DNA of 64,000 nucleotides from CAILKP01 sp038231815 (GCA_038231815.1 JBBRKQ010000002.1:19334-83333), one strand, 5' to 3'. Shown: positions 19,332 to 29,183, counted from the first letter of the stretch. Translations and numbers: made by a program. Notes: generated by a model from the sequence alone, not told the origin.

Positions 19332-19703
19332 TGCACGCCGCCGCCTCGGTTGCGGCTTGATAAATTGCAGCGAGTAACGGCGGTCATTTGAGTGCTAGCG
19401 CGGCGTATCGATACACCGCACAAGCATTCAATGCCCGCCGTTTTTTTAACTCGGAGGGGACACGGTATTTATAAACAATCGATGCATATGTTCCGCGAAT
19501 GCCTTCTGTTCCGGGTTTCGTAGGTATTGCTACCATCAACTCATCCGCGAGTGCGCCTCATGGCTCGCTGGTGGGTTACCCACCCGGATTGTCTCCGGCT
19601 GATGGCCGGGCTGGAGTGTGCAAACGACCACGTGAACTTACTCAGGTAGATGGTGGTGAAAACCGTTATGCCGCGGCGACGTCGTGGCAAAGGAGGCTCG
19701 GAG
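19332..19703. other. Intergenic region between giant gene and GC-dockerin protein
   Basis: The 372 bp contain the terminator at 19376-19447, then an AT-rich patch (about 19466-19495) that could hold the promoter of the next gene, then the ribosome site AAAGGAGG at 19688-19695. No gene or known riboswitch was recognised. Confidence 0.5.
19376..19447 (+). terminator. Long nested hairpin with T7 tract after the giant gene
   Basis: AACGGCGG (19376-19383) pairs with CCGCCGTT (19435-19442). The interior continues as an imperfect stem and then an inner hairpin, GCGGCGTATC/GATACACCGC. Seven T residues follow (19441-19447). It sits 45 nt past the TAA and looks like a strong Rho-independent terminator. 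Confidence 0.8.
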
Positions 19704-20864
19704 ATGAAACAAAGAATGCAACAGGGTGTACAGGCGCGGATAGCCGCAGGGCTGCTGGTGCTGGGCGGGTGGGTTACCGCGGCGAGCGGGCAAACGGAGT
19801 ACCCGGAGCAGGAACCCAACGAAACGGCCGCGACGGCAACAGTCGTGAATCCGTTCATGGTTGGCGACTCCATCACAGGCGCAACGCGTGGATCTGCCAC
19901 CACCGGCACCAGTGAGTTGACTGCGGATTTTCTGGCCGTTTGGCTTTCACCCGGACCGGGAATCAATCGGGTGGAGCTGACACTGACGCATCCGCAGGCC
20001 TCACAGATTGCCTGGTCAATCCGGGGCATTTCGCAGACGAACGGGGTCCTGTTTCCCACCCTTGCTACGGAGGTGGTGCCAACGATCTTGGCAACCACAA
20101 CAACCCGGACGGTTCGGGTGTACGTGAGCGGCGAAACTCCGGCCAAGCTGCTGATGCGGGTGACCGGGCGATCGGCAACGACGGCGCCGTACAGCATCAC
20201 AATGACCTCATCACCTGTAACACCCCAGCAGATCGCAGGACTGTCACCGGGAACGATGACGTTTACAACAGTTGGGCAGGGGCACTCCACCGATACGGAG
20301 CTGTGGCTGTTCGATTTAAATGGCTATCCGATTCCGGGGTGGGGCAACGATGACACAGCGCCGCCCCTGCTTGCCACACCACGATCAACCCTGACGCGAA
20401 CGCTACCCGCCGGGCGGTATTTTTTGGCCCTCAGCGATTCAGACCTGATTGTTTCTGAACCAAACCCGAGCGACGATGGCAACCGGTCGCGTCCGGCAAC
20501 GGAGAATCGCGGCATCATCATCGGCTCATCATCAGCGGTCAACGTGCCGCTCACGTTCAACCTCTCGGCACCCCCGCTGAGCATGCGGATCCCGGCCACC
20601 AAGGCTCTGGCCAACCAGGTGCTGTGGTACGAACTGCTGGTTGGAATAGCCAGCGGATGCAGCGTGGCCGATATCGCCGGCGGCGCCAACGGTGGCCCTG
20701 ACGGCGTGCTTGATGGCGGCGATTTTATTGCCTTCATCAACGCCTTCGCCGGCGGAGAGTCGCTCGCCGACATCGTCAGCGGCAGCGGTGAGCCGCCGGG
20801 CGATGGTGTGGTAGATGGGAGCGATTTCATCGCGTTCATAAATGCCTTCGCGGCTGGTTGCTAG
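19704..20864 (+). CDS. Secreted protein with PPC-like region and GC-type dockerin tail
   Basis: ATG 19704 lies 8 nt past AAAGGAGG and opens a clear signal peptide (MKQRMQQGVQARIAAGLLVLGG...AASGQ), so it is preferred to the longer frame from 19650. The mature protein begins with EPNETAATA, typical of bacterial pre-peptidase C-terminal (PPC) domains, and has a second beta-rich part from about residue 170. The last 65 residues are a duplicated EF-hand-like segment: GVLDGGDFIAFINAF, then DGVVDGSDFIAFINAF, ending in AAGC. This is the GC-type dockerin tail of Phycisphaerae, thought to serve surface anchoring. No catalytic motif is seen, so the function is unknown beyond a likely surface location. 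Confidence 0.85.
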   Translation: MKQRMQQGVQARIAAGLLVLGGWVTAASGQTEYPEQEPNETAATATVVNPFMVGDSITGATRGSATTGTSELTADFLAVWLSPGPGINRVELTLTHPQASQIAWSIRGISQTNGVLFPTLATEVVPTILATTTTRTVRVYVSGETPAKLLMRVTGRSATTAPYSITMTSSPVTPQQIAGLSPGTMTFTTVGQGHSTDTELWLFDLNGYPIPGWGNDDTAPPLLATPRSTLTRTLPAGRYFLALSDSDLIVSEPNPSDDGNRSRPATENRGIIIGSSSAVNVPLTFNLSAPPLSMRIPATKALANQVLWYELLVGIASGCSVADIAGGANGGPDGVLDGGDFIAFINAFAGGESLADIVSGSGEPPGDGVVDGSDFIAFINAFAAGC

Positions 20865-21040
20865 CGAGCGACCCCCGCCAGACACAACTGCAGCCCAACC
20901 AATCTGGGCCGAGCGTGGTTTTGGGTAGTCGCTTTGAACGGTGCTTATCGCTAGCCGGAGCCCCCGGGTACGCACCGAGCTGGTAAGAAACCGGCGAACC
21001 GCTTCTGTCGGCTCGGGACGGCTTCTACCATCGCCTGATC

Positions 21041-21113
21041 GCCTCGGTAGCTCAATGGATAGAGCGTTGGTCTTCGGAACCAAATGTTAGAGGTTCGACT
21101 CCTCTCCGGGGCA
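21041..21113 (+). tRNA. tRNA-Arg (anticodon TCG)
   Basis: A complete 73-nt cloverleaf. The acceptor pairs GCCTCGG (21041-21047) with CCGGGGC (21106-21112). The anticodon stem TTGGT/ACCAA has loop CTTCGGA with anticodon TCG at 21074-21076, and the T arm is AGAGG-TTCGACT-CCTCT. The discriminator is A21113 and CCA is not encoded. It reads CGA and related CGN codons. Confidence 0.95.
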
Positions 21114-21120
21114 TTGGATG

Positions 21121-21144
21121 AAATGGCCAAATGGCCAAATGGCT
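21121..21144 (+). repeat. 8-bp tandem repeat AAATGGCC x3 at the hrpA start
   Basis: Three copies of AAATGGCC (the last AAATGGCT) run from just after the tRNA into the first codons of hrpA, creating ATGs in different frames; the one at 21123 hits a stop after seven codons. A related repeat is seen upstream of hisS (about 53868-53890). Confidence 0.6.
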
Positions 21145-24100
21145 AAATCAAGGCAGGGAGCCAAATGCACATGAACAGGGCTGGCGACCGATTGTGCGCC
21201 AACCATCTCCCCCTGTGAATGACCTGCTTCCCATCATGCACCGCAAGGCTGAGATCCTTGCCGCGTTAGCTTCGCGGCAGGTTCTTGTGCTTTGCGGCGC
21301 GACTGGCTCGGGCAAAACCACGCAGCTCCCGCAGATGTGCCTTGAAGCAGGACGGGGGCTGGGCGGGCCAAACGGAAAGCTGATCGGCCACACCCAGCCA
21401 CGCCGGCTGGCGGCTCGGTCCGTCGCGGCGAGAATCGCTGAGGAATTGGGCCAGCGAATTGAAACCCCCGGCTGCATCGTTGGCTCAAAGGTGCGCTTTG
21501 CCGACACCACCAGCCGCACCACCCGCATCAAGCTGATGACCGACGGCATCTTGCTCGCCGAGATGCAGGGTGACCCGCTGCTGACCGCGTACGACACGAT
21601 CATCATCGATGAAGCGCACGAGCGGACGCTGAATATTGACTTTCTGCTTGGCTATCTCAAGCGGATCCTGCCCCGCCGAAAAGACCTGAAAGTAATTGTC
21701 ACTTCCGCGACGATTGACCCGACGCGGTTTGCAGCGCTCTTCGGGCCGGAGGCAATTGCCAGCATCCAAATGAGCAGCGGCGCAGGGGCCGAACTGCCGC
21801 CCGTGCCGGTGATCGAAGTTTCCGGGCGCACGTTTCCGATTCAAACCCGTTACCGCCCCGTTCGCGGCGGCCGCGCGGGCAAGCCTGATGATGTTGACCA
21901 GGACGACATTGATCGCGCCATCGCCGATGCCGTCCGCGAGCTTGAAAACCCAGGATTCGGCCCCGATGGCAAACCCTTTGACCGTGGCGACATTCTCGTA
22001 TTCCTACCCGGTGAGAAAGAGATCCGCTCTGCGGCCGAGGCGGTGCAGCGGTTTGCCCGCGGCGGGCTTGAGGTGTTGCCGCTGTTCGCCAAACTCTCCG
22101 CGGCCCAGCAGGACCGGATTTTCAAGCCAACCGACGGCACGCGGCGGGTCATTCTGGCAACGAACATTGCCGAAACATCACTGACGGTGCCGGGCATACG
22201 GCACGTCATTGACACGGGTGTGGCACGAATCAATCGGTATGACTATCGCACCAAGATCACCAAACTGATGATCGAGCCAGTCAGTCAGGCCTCGGCCAAT
22301 CAGCGGGCTGGCCGGTGCGGACGCGTGGCGCCCGGAGTGTGCATTCGCCTCTACGAGGAGGCGAACTTTGAGGCGAGGCCGGTCTACACCGATCCAGAGA
22401 TTCGACGGGTATCGCTTGCATCCGCGATTTTGCGGTGCCAGTCTTTGGGCTTGGGCGCTATTGAGAACTTTCCGTTTCTGGATGTGCCGGAAGACAAAGC
22501 GATTGTCGAGGCACGCGCCACACTCTTTGAATTGGGCGCTATTGACAGCGAGTTACCCAGCAGCCAACTGACGCCAACCGGAGTATCACTGGCTCGATTA
22601 CCGATCGACCCGCGGCCCGCGAAGATTCTGCTGCAAGCCAGTAAAGAAGGTTGCTTGCACGAGGCCTTGGTGCTGGTAGCAGCGCTCAGCAGCCAAGACC
22701 CGCGCGAGAGACCCGGTGCAACCGGTGGAGTGCAGGAAGCGGCCCATCTGGCGTTTGCCAACCCGGAAAGTGATTATCTCACACTGCTGAACTATTGGGA
22801 TGCGATCCACCGCCGCGGTGTCGATGCCCGCGATGACGATGAGGGCGGCAGTGGCAGCAGCTCGCGCGGCCAATCACTCTTCGCCTTCTGCCGCGAGGCG
22901 TGCATGAGCTACAACCGCACGCGCGAGTGGATACAGACCTACCACCAGCTTGCCGACCTAGCCGAGGATTTGAACCTGACGCAAAACCGCGAGCCTGCCA
23001 AGCCGGAGGCGATTCACCGCGCCATCATGGCGGGCACGCTCTCGGGCGTGCTGTGCCGAGATGATGTCAACAGCCAGGGCAACAACACCGTGTACCGTGG
23101 CATCCGTGGCCTGTTTGCTTCGATCCATCCCGGATCAGCGATGTTCAAGAAGAACCCGAAGTGGCTGCTGTCCGGCGAGATCGTCCAGACCACCAAAATC
23201 TACGCGCGATCGTGCTGCATGATCAAGCCGGAGTGGCTCAGTGAACTGGCAGCGCACCTGATCGAGCGTGTCAGCAGTGATGAGCACTTTGATGCCGCCA
23301 CCGGCGAGGTGATGACATACGTTCGCGAAACCTTCGCGGGCGTGCCCATCCGTCCACGGGCCCTGATGCGCCTGGATGCGGTGGAAACAAAGACCTCCCG
23401 CGCCAGGGCTCGTGAATTGTTCATCGCTGAAGGACTCGCCAGCGGTCGGTACCACGGCGGGCAGGTGCTCATCGCAGCAGCAGCCACACCCCCCACTGCA
23501 ATTGGTGCCGCAGGCGAAACCGCTTCCGATACTGAACAACCAGACCTCGCCCTGCCGAGCACCACAGCCACAACACCAGCGGCCACTCCCACGCCCCCGT
23601 GGCTTGCCCACAACCACCGGATGCTCAACCGCGCCACCATCGCCGAAGCGCGGCTACGCCGACGCGATGTGCTGGTGCCCGCCGCGACCCGAGTGGCCAA
23701 ATTTGAAAGTGCATTGCCGGTAACCGTGACCGGGCACAGCACGCTCACGGCATGGCTGGCCAGCGGCGGCACTGAAGCAGCCAAATCTCGCGAAGCGTCG
23801 CTGCTGCTTGATGAGTCACAGGTGCTGCGGCCGGATGCCGCAGTCGCCGGTGATGCAGCGCAGTTTCCTGATGAGCTGCTGCTGACGACGCCAAGCGGAC
23901 AAAGCTTTACCGCGACACTCGAGTACGCGTTTGCGCCCGGCAAAGATGAAGATGGCCTGACGCTGGTGCTGCCACTGCTGGCGCTGCCGCTGGTGCAGCC
24001 TGCCCGCGGCCAGTGGTTGGTGGGCGGAATGCTGCCCATGAAAGTGGCCGCTATTTTGAAGCAGGTGCCCAAAGAACTTCGCACAAAGCTTGAAGCGAAG

Positions 24101-25405
24101 GCGCCCGACGGCGATTTGGAAGCCCTGGCCCGCGATGTGGCCGGTGTGCTGAGTGTGCCCGCAATGGATGCACCGGAGCCACCGACATTGGGTGCGGCAC
24201 TTGCCGAGGCTGTGGAGGTGCTGACAGGCATTACCGCCGCGGCAGGGCAGTTCCCGTGCAACAGCGTTTCGGAGTATTTAAAACTGCGCATCGTGGTGGT
24301 TGATGACTTGGGCAAGAAACTTGCTGAGGGGCGCGACCTTGAAGCACTCGGCACCAAACTTGCCCCGCGTCTTGCCAAAGCACGGGCCATGGCGGCCAAG
24401 GCCCGCTTCGCACAGGAAGGCATTATCACCTGGAGCTTTGGCGTGCTGCCGGAACAGGCGGAGGAAGACGGCGAGACCGGTGCAGCAAGCGTGCGATACC
24501 CGGCGATTGTTGATGCCGGGCAGAGCGTGTCACTGACGCTGGCCGACACGAAAGCGATGGCCGCCGGATTCACGCGAGCGGGCATTCGCAGGTTGTTTGC
24601 GATTGCCATGGCCGATGAGCTCCCTCATCATTTGCGCACAATTGCCACGTGGGAGGAATTAGTGCGGCTGTACAAGGTGTTCGGCCCAGAAGCAGAGCTG
24701 CGCGACACGCTGGCCCTGCTGGTTGCCGAGCGCACGTTCATGATGGGTCAGCCAGCCGTGAACGATTCGCAAAGCTTTGAAGACCGCAAGGCGGCAAGCT
24801 GGGGCCGTATTGCCACCAACACCAAAGAGCTTGCCGATGTGGTGTACCGCACGCTGGAGCCGCGTGGCAAGATCGCGCATAGGCTTTCCGGCGGCACCAA
24901 CCGGAACTGGGTGGCATCCATCACAGACTTGCGTGAGCACCTGGCGTATCTCACTCCGCCGGGGTGTTTTACGGCCGTGCTGCCGGAGCGACTGGAACAC
25001 TTCCCGCGCTATGTTGAGGCGGCCCGCCAGCGCCTGCTGAACCTGCGCGAAGATGGCTCCGGTGCGGAGGCGGTTACGCTCCCGCTCATCACCCAGCGCT
25101 TCAAAAAACTCACCGGGGCCATCGCCCGCAAGCACGCGGCGCTTATCAAAGCTCAGCAGGAGGCGGGCGCTGCGGCGCACGCCGCCGCCGCACCGGGCAA
25201 GGGCGCGGTGCTACCGGCCTCGCGCCGCCACACGGTGCGGATCAACAGTGATGCGGCGGCCTGGGCCATCGCGCCCGGCTCGCTCTCACCCGCGCAGGAT
25301 CGCTACCGCTGGCTGCTAGAAGAGCTGCGGGTGGCAAGCTTTGCGCCGGAGCTGGCCCGCGGCAAGGTCACAGTTGCCGATGTAGACAAGGCTTGGGAGG
25401 ACTGA
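21131..25405 (+). CDS. hrpA: DEAH-box ATP-dependent RNA helicase HrpA
   Basis: Large cytoplasmic RNA helicase linked in bacteria to mRNA processing and rescue of stalled or collided ribosomes. The 1424-residue length is somewhat over the E. coli protein (1300). Motifs in order: Walker A GATGSGKTTQLP (about 56-67), QPRRLAARSVAARIAEE, DEAHERT (motif II), SATID (motif III), the second RecA domain with DILVFLPGEKEIR, ATNIAETSLTVPGIRHVID (motif V) and NQRAGRCGRVAPG (motif VI). Winged-helix, ratchet and OB-fold segments follow, then the long HrpA-specific DUF3418 C-terminus. An Ala/Thr/Pro-rich linker lies near residues 780-830. The start at 21131 falls in an 8-bp tandem repeat with no clear ribosome site; ATG 21236 (MHRKAEILAAL), just before the helicase core, is an alternative. 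Confidence 0.95.
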   Translation: MAKWLNQGREPNAHEQGWRPIVRQPSPPVNDLLPIMHRKAEILAALASRQVLVLCGATGSGKTTQLPQMCLEAGRGLGGPNGKLIGHTQPRRLAARSVAARIAEELGQRIETPGCIVGSKVRFADTTSRTTRIKLMTDGILLAEMQGDPLLTAYDTIIIDEAHERTLNIDFLLGYLKRILPRRKDLKVIVTSATIDPTRFAALFGPEAIASIQMSSGAGAELPPVPVIEVSGRTFPIQTRYRPVRGGRAGKPDDVDQDDIDRAIADAVRELENPGFGPDGKPFDRGDILVFLPGEKEIRSAAEAVQRFARGGLEVLPLFAKLSAAQQDRIFKPTDGTRRVILATNIAETSLTVPGIRHVIDTGVARINRYDYRTKITKLMIEPVSQASANQRAGRCGRVAPGVCIRLYEEANFEARPVYTDPEIRRVSLASAILRCQSLGLGAIENFPFLDVPEDKAIVEARATLFELGAIDSELPSSQLTPTGVSLARLPIDPRPAKILLQASKEGCLHEALVLVAALSSQDPRERPGATGGVQEAAHLAFANPESDYLTLLNYWDAIHRRGVDARDDDEGGSGSSSRGQSLFAFCREACMSYNRTREWIQTYHQLADLAEDLNLTQNREPAKPEAIHRAIMAGTLSGVLCRDDVNSQGNNTVYRGIRGLFASIHPGSAMFKKNPKWLLSGEIVQTTKIYARSCCMIKPEWLSELAAHLIERVSSDEHFDAATGEVMTYVRETFAGVPIRPRALMRLDAVETKTSRARARELFIAEGLASGRYHGGQVLIAAAATPPTAIGAAGETASDTEQPDLALPSTTATTPAATPTPPWLAHNHRMLNRATIAEARLRRRDVLVPAATRVAKFESALPVTVTGHSTLTAWLASGGTEAAKSREASLLLDESQVLRPDAAVAGDAAQFPDELLLTTPSGQSFTATLEYAFAPGKDEDGLTLVLPLLALPLVQPARGQWLVGGMLPMKVAAILKQVPKELRTKLEAKAPDGDLEALARDVAGVLSVPAMDAPEPPTLGAALAEAVEVLTGITAAAGQFPCNSVSEYLKLRIVVVDDLGKKLAEGRDLEALGTKLAPRLAKARAMAAKARFAQEGIITWSFGVLPEQAEEDGETGAASVRYPAIVDAGQSVSLTLADTKAMAAGFTRAGIRRLFAIAMADELPHHLRTIATWEELVRLYKVFGPEAELRDTLALLVAERTFMMGQPAVNDSQSFEDRKAASWGRIATNTKELADVVYRTLEPRGKIAHRLSGGTNRNWVASITDLREHLAYLTPPGCFTAVLPERLEHFPRYVEAARQRLLNLREDGSGAEAVTLPLITQRFKKLTGAIARKHAALIKAQQEAGAAAHAAAAPGKGAVLPASRRHTVRINSDAAAWAIAPGSLSPAQDRYRWLLEELRVASFAPELARGKVTVADVDKAWED

Positions 25406-25446
25406 TGCGACGGGATGCTGATGTGAGATGCGTACTGCGCGAGCAA

Positions 25447-26403
25447 TCAGCGCCGCCGCCTCGCTGCCATCACGCCGCCAATCGTCAGCAGTGCGAGCGC
25501 TGATGGCCCCGGAACCGCCACGACCCGGAACCCGATTTGCTCGCGCTCAAACGTGGGCAGCCCGATGTAGGCATTCAGCGGCGTGAGCCAGCCGGCGATG
25601 TTGTCAAACGCGCCGCCAACCATCGGGCCACGGAACGGACCGGCAGGAATTGAGTCGTTCCACTCATAGACGTTGCCTGCCATGTCGTACACGCCATAAA
25701 AGTTCGCCCCGTACGAGCCAACCGCCGTGGTATTGCCGATTCCGGCAGGGACGTAGTTTGCCTGCCCGCCTGTGGGCGCTGTGTTGCTGGATGTGGGATA
25801 GAGCCAGTAATTGTCGCTGTCGCCCCCTTGGCTGGCGGGCTGGTAGTACGCAGCCTTGTACCACTCATCTGCACTGGCCACGGCCCACTGCCAACCGGCG
25901 CTGCGGGTAACGGTGTTGTTGGTGATGCCCGTCGCCGTAAGCGTGTACGCGCCACTCTCAGTCGTGCTGGCGTTCTGCGTGCCCATCGGCTGGCCGTTGT
26001 GCAGCCAGTTGGCAAAGCGGGTCGCGTCCCAAAAGCTCACGTTGTTGACGGGGTTGCTCGCGCGACCGCTGATGGTTGAGTAGACGTACGACCCCGACAC
26101 ACCCGAGCGGCTGATACCGCCGAAGGAATTGGCCATTGCGGTGCTGTACAGGCTGTTGGTGTCCGTCGCGGCAACGGCGTTTAAAAACGCGGTGTACTGC
26201 TCGTTGGTCACCTCGGTCGTGGCGATGGAATAGTCGTACGCCACACCGCCACGCGGCCCGTTTACAGTTGTTTCCGACGCGTTCCCCGCGTTGCCGATGG
26301 GAACTGTGGGAATGGGGATGATGGCCCATGCGGAGGATGCCGCCAGCAACAACCCGGCGGCGGCGGTGAGCACGGGGGCAACGGTAAAGTTGGAACGGTT
26401 CAT
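25447..26403 (-). CDS. Secreted SUMF1/FGE-fold protein with PEP-CTERM-like tail
   Basis: The 318-residue exported protein has the formylglycine-generating-enzyme (SUMF1) fold seen in DYSIATTEVTNEQYTAFLNA, VSFWDATRFANWLHN, ASADEWYKAAYY and YDMAGNVYEWND. Catalytic Cys residues of true FGE are absent, so enzymatic activity is doubtful. In planctomycetes these proteins are numerous and of unknown role. The start at 26403 follows AGGAGAGAACC and opens a signal peptide ending near SSAWA. The C-terminus, VPGPSALALL...MAARRRR, is PEP-CTERM-like: a VPGPS signature, a hydrophobic helix and an Arg cluster, suggesting exosortase-type sorting. It converges on hrpA with a 41-bp gap and no hairpin. An interrupted paralogue lies at 52501-53565. 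Confidence 0.85.
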   Translation of the reverse strand: MNRSNFTVAPVLTAAAGLLLAASSAWAIIPIPTVPIGNAGNASETTVNGPRGGVAYDYSIATTEVTNEQYTAFLNAVAATDTNSLYSTAMANSFGGISRSGVSGSYVYSTISGRASNPVNNVSFWDATRFANWLHNGQPMGTQNASTTESGAYTLTATGITNNTVTRSAGWQWAVASADEWYKAAYYQPASQGGDSDNYWLYPTSSNTAPTGGQANYVPAGIGNTTAVGSYGANFYGVYDMAGNVYEWNDSIPAGPFRGPMVGGAFDNIAGWLTPLNAYIGLPTFEREQIGFRVVAVPGPSALALLTIGGVMAARRRR

Positions 26404-27282
26404 GGTTCTCTCCTGTTGGGCATGGGGCAAACGTCGCGGCAGCACAACCCTGCGGGATGGTTGGCTCCACCGGACACCATACCAGCGCGCCCAACTTTGG
26501 CAAGCTAACTTGTGTGTTCAATACAAGTACTGTGAAGGCAGACGCGATCACCGCATTATCGGTCCTGCTGTATCGTGCCGAGACTGGCAGCCACAGCAGG
26601 CCAATCCAACGCAAACCGAGACGCCTTGTGGGACCGCAACGTGGATGCGGCGGAATTTTACATCCGAATACATGCCGAGCGCGACATGGAAAGAGGCCGT
26701 TCGCGGGAGGCAGCCCAGCCGCATGCGTTTGTGCGAATGCCATCCGAATCACCGTTGCGGGGAGCCAGCGGTTGTTATTTGACCGTTGTCCAACCGATCA
26801 AGCGCATTCGCTCACCAGCTATCTGATGGTGCCGTAAGACCACACCTTTGCCTGCGGGCTTTGTTCGACCATCCGCACCACTTCGCTTTTGCTACTCCCA
26901 CACCGACCCCCAAACCGGCGACCGCATCCGTTCGATTTGCAAGCATTTCATCTAAACTCAATCAGAGAGACACTGAACCGAAGGTCGGGTATCATTTTAG
27001 GTAACCTTTTTAATTATTTGCGGAGATGAGGTATGACGTTTTCGAAATGGCGTGCGGCAACTGTCGCTGTAGTTGCACTGATCGCAGCCGCGGACTTTGG
27101 GCAAATCACCACCTAGACCAACTTGGTGCTGACCGGAGCCGGACTCGCCAAATCAAAGCCAGAACAGATGACCCATGATCGAGTGCCAACGGGGACAGCC
27201 CATTCTCACCACGTGTAGCGAGCTCCTAGGCGGAGCCCAAGACCAATTTTCATCGCAAATTACTTACCACAGGAGACTCTTC
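26404..27282. other. Gene-poor region with a decayed short secreted ORF
   Basis: Most of these 879 bp have no supported gene. An AT-rich stretch with AACCTTTTTAATTATTT near 27003-27019 could be a promoter for the short ORF at 27033. The promoter of the SUMF1 gene should lie near 26420-26560. The 3' end carries the ribosome site of the S74-domain gene. Confidence 0.45.
27033..27116 (+). pseudogene. Truncated signal-peptide ORF (27 codons, then TAG)
   Basis: GGAGATGAGG (27022-27031) precedes ATG 27033. The 27 residues form a plausible signal peptide (MTFSKWRAATVAVVALIAAA, ending DFGQITT) and then stop at TAG 27114-27116. Past the stop the same frame runs 33 more codons (TNLVLTGAGLAKSKPEQMT...) to another TAG. 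It looks like the start of an exported protein gene that has been cut short, although a genuine short peptide cannot be excluded. Confidence 0.45.
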
Positions 27283-29130
27283 ATGCGATTACTCCGTTTG
27301 CTGACCAAACTCTCCATCGGCCTCTCCATCACGCTGATCGCCCCCGCGGCCCACGCGCAAACTTTCAGCAACCCCGCCGCGATCAACATGCCGACATCAG
27401 GCTCCGACGGGCGCGCCTCGCTGTACCCCAGCCCGATCGTCGTCGCCGGCGCGCCGGCCACGATCGGCTACATCAGCGTGACCCTCAGCGGTTTCTCTCA
27501 CACGTTTGTTTCAGACGTCAACGTCCTGCTGGTCTCGCCAGCCGGCCAGAAGATCATTCTGCTTTCCAACACCTGCGGCTCCGGCGACGCCAGCAACGAC
27601 ACGCTGACCTTCATCCCAGACGGCACCGCCACACTGCCGCAGGGACCCGCGAACGTCGTCTCGGGGCTTTACGCCTGCTCGGTTTATAACCCCAACACGC
27701 TGCCCGCCCCCGCGCCCGGCGTGCCATACGGCACGTCGCTGGCACCGCTGATCGGTACCAATGGCGACGGAACGTGGAACCTCTATGTCTGGGACCGCTT
27801 CCCGTCTCAAGACAACGGCACGTTCGCCGGTGGATGGTCGATCAGCTTCAATAATACGCCATCTCAGCCCGTAACCACGGCGTTTACCTATCAGGGCACG
27901 CTCCGCGGCGCAGGCGGGGCGCTCATCAACGGTGCCGCCAACATCCGCTTTACGCTCTGCGACAACGGCACCTTTTCGACGAGTTTTGCCAGCGTGGCCC
28001 AACCGATCACCCGCAACCTCACCGGCATCACCGACGGCCTCATCACCACGTCGCTCGACTTTGGCACCATCATTGATACGAGTCAGGCTCTGTGGCTCAA
28101 CATCGAGGTCGAGAGCCCCCCCGGCTCGGGCTTCGTCACGCTCACGCCGCGTCAGCCGATCACCCCAACACCCCAGGCCCGCGTGGCCCAGTTTGCCGCC
28201 CAGCTCGCGCCCGGGCGTGCTCGAATCCGCGGCGATGCTGGCGCCGCTGCCAACTCCCCCGGCATCTGGTTCGCCTCACCAGCCAACGCCCCAATCGACC
28301 GCGCGTTCGTCGGCCAGCGTGACGACAGCAACGTCGGGTTCTTCAACAGCGACTGGCGCTTGCTGGTGAACTCCAACGGTAACACCGTCCTAGGCGACGC
28401 GACCGGCGCCGCGCCGCCCCAGCGCCTCACCGTCAATGGCTCCATCCAGCTCAACACAGGCACCTCCGCCGCCCCCAACCGCCTGGCCTTCGGCACGCTG
28501 GGCAACCTGACGAGCACCGCTGAGTCAAATGACGCCGTCTACTTCCAGCGCTTCAACGCTAGCAACGACAACACCGATCTCCGCCTGTACATCGGCGACA
28601 ACCCGACCATCGCGCCCGGCGCGGGCGGCGACGCATTCTCGATCTGGGCCACCAACGGCACCACTATCTTCGGTACCGAACGCTACCGCTTCCAGTCCGA
28701 CGGCAACGCCCTCAAGCCCGGCGGCGGCTCGTGGAGCGTTCTCTCCGACCCCCGCGTTAAGCACGACATCCTGCCCCTCGCTGGCACGCTCGACAAGCTC
28801 CTCAACCTCCGCGGCTACTCATTCCTCTACAACGATGACCGCATCGCCAGCGGCCTCGCCCGCACCGGCACCCAGATCGGCCTCATGGCCGACGAAGTAG
28901 CCACGGTCTTCCCAGACTGGGTCTCCACCGATGCCACCGGCACCCGCTTTGTCACCGAGCGCGCCACCACAGCACTGATGGTCGAGGCTCTCCGCGATTT
29001 GCGCGCGGAAAAAGACCAACAGCTTGATGCAGTGCGTGATGAGCTTGAAGCGCAGCGGAAAGTCAATGAGCGCCTCCAGCAACGTCTAGAGACGCTGGAA
29101 AAGGCTCTGGAGCGCAGCGCGGCGAAGTAA
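27283..29130 (+). CDS. Exported P-domain protein with C-terminal S74 self-cleaving chaperone domain
   Basis: ATG 27283 follows AGGAGA (27271-27276) and opens the signal peptide MRLLRLLTKLSIGLSI...AHA, giving 615 residues. Residues about 30-190 form a proprotein-convertase P-domain (ISVTLSGFSHTFVSDVNVLLVSP, GDGTWNLYVWDRFP). A beta-rich middle (about 200-485) contains FTYQGTLRGAGGALI, a common planctomycete motif. The C-terminus is a peptidase S74 intramolecular chaperone: SDPRVKHDI supplies Ser488 and Lys493 with the S-D-x-R-x-K spacing of phage endosialidase tail proteins, followed by YSFLYNDDR and IGLMADEV. A terminal coiled coil (about 570-612) follows. By family analogy the domain trimerises the protein and then cleaves itself off before Ser488. 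A secreted trimeric fibre or adhesin is inferred. Confidence 0.85.
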   Translation: MRLLRLLTKLSIGLSITLIAPAAHAQTFSNPAAINMPTSGSDGRASLYPSPIVVAGAPATIGYISVTLSGFSHTFVSDVNVLLVSPAGQKIILLSNTCGSGDASNDTLTFIPDGTATLPQGPANVVSGLYACSVYNPNTLPAPAPGVPYGTSLAPLIGTNGDGTWNLYVWDRFPSQDNGTFAGGWSISFNNTPSQPVTTAFTYQGTLRGAGGALINGAANIRFTLCDNGTFSTSFASVAQPITRNLTGITDGLITTSLDFGTIIDTSQALWLNIEVESPPGSGFVTLTPRQPITPTPQARVAQFAAQLAPGRARIRGDAGAAANSPGIWFASPANAPIDRAFVGQRDDSNVGFFNSDWRLLVNSNGNTVLGDATGAAPPQRLTVNGSIQLNTGTSAAPNRLAFGTLGNLTSTAESNDAVYFQRFNASNDNTDLRLYIGDNPTIAPGAGGDAFSIWATNGTTIFGTERYRFQSDGNALKPGGGSWSVLSDPRVKHDILPLAGTLDKLLNLRGYSFLYNDDRIASGLARTGTQIGLMADEVATVFPDWVSTDATGTRFVTERATTALMVEALRDLRAEKDQQLDAVRDELEAQRKVNERLQQRLETLEKALERSAAK

Positions 29131-29183
29131 TTTGCTCAGGTGGCATCAGCGCACAGCAAACACACGCAGACTGCGGTTCCCGT

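Noticed and set aside
19371..19447. Structured RNA or riboswitch in the 3' region of the giant gene
   Set aside because: The nested stem ends in a T7 tract right after a stop codon; a terminator is the simpler reading.
23200..24609. 469-codon minus-strand frame opposite hrpA
   Set aside because: Ser/Ala-rich shadow of a high-GC coding region; no family motifs.
26291..26837. Plus-strand frames of 126-163 codons upstream of the SUMF1 gene
   Set aside because: They overlap the SUMF1 start or lie in DNA with no coding character, and have no domains or ribosome sites.
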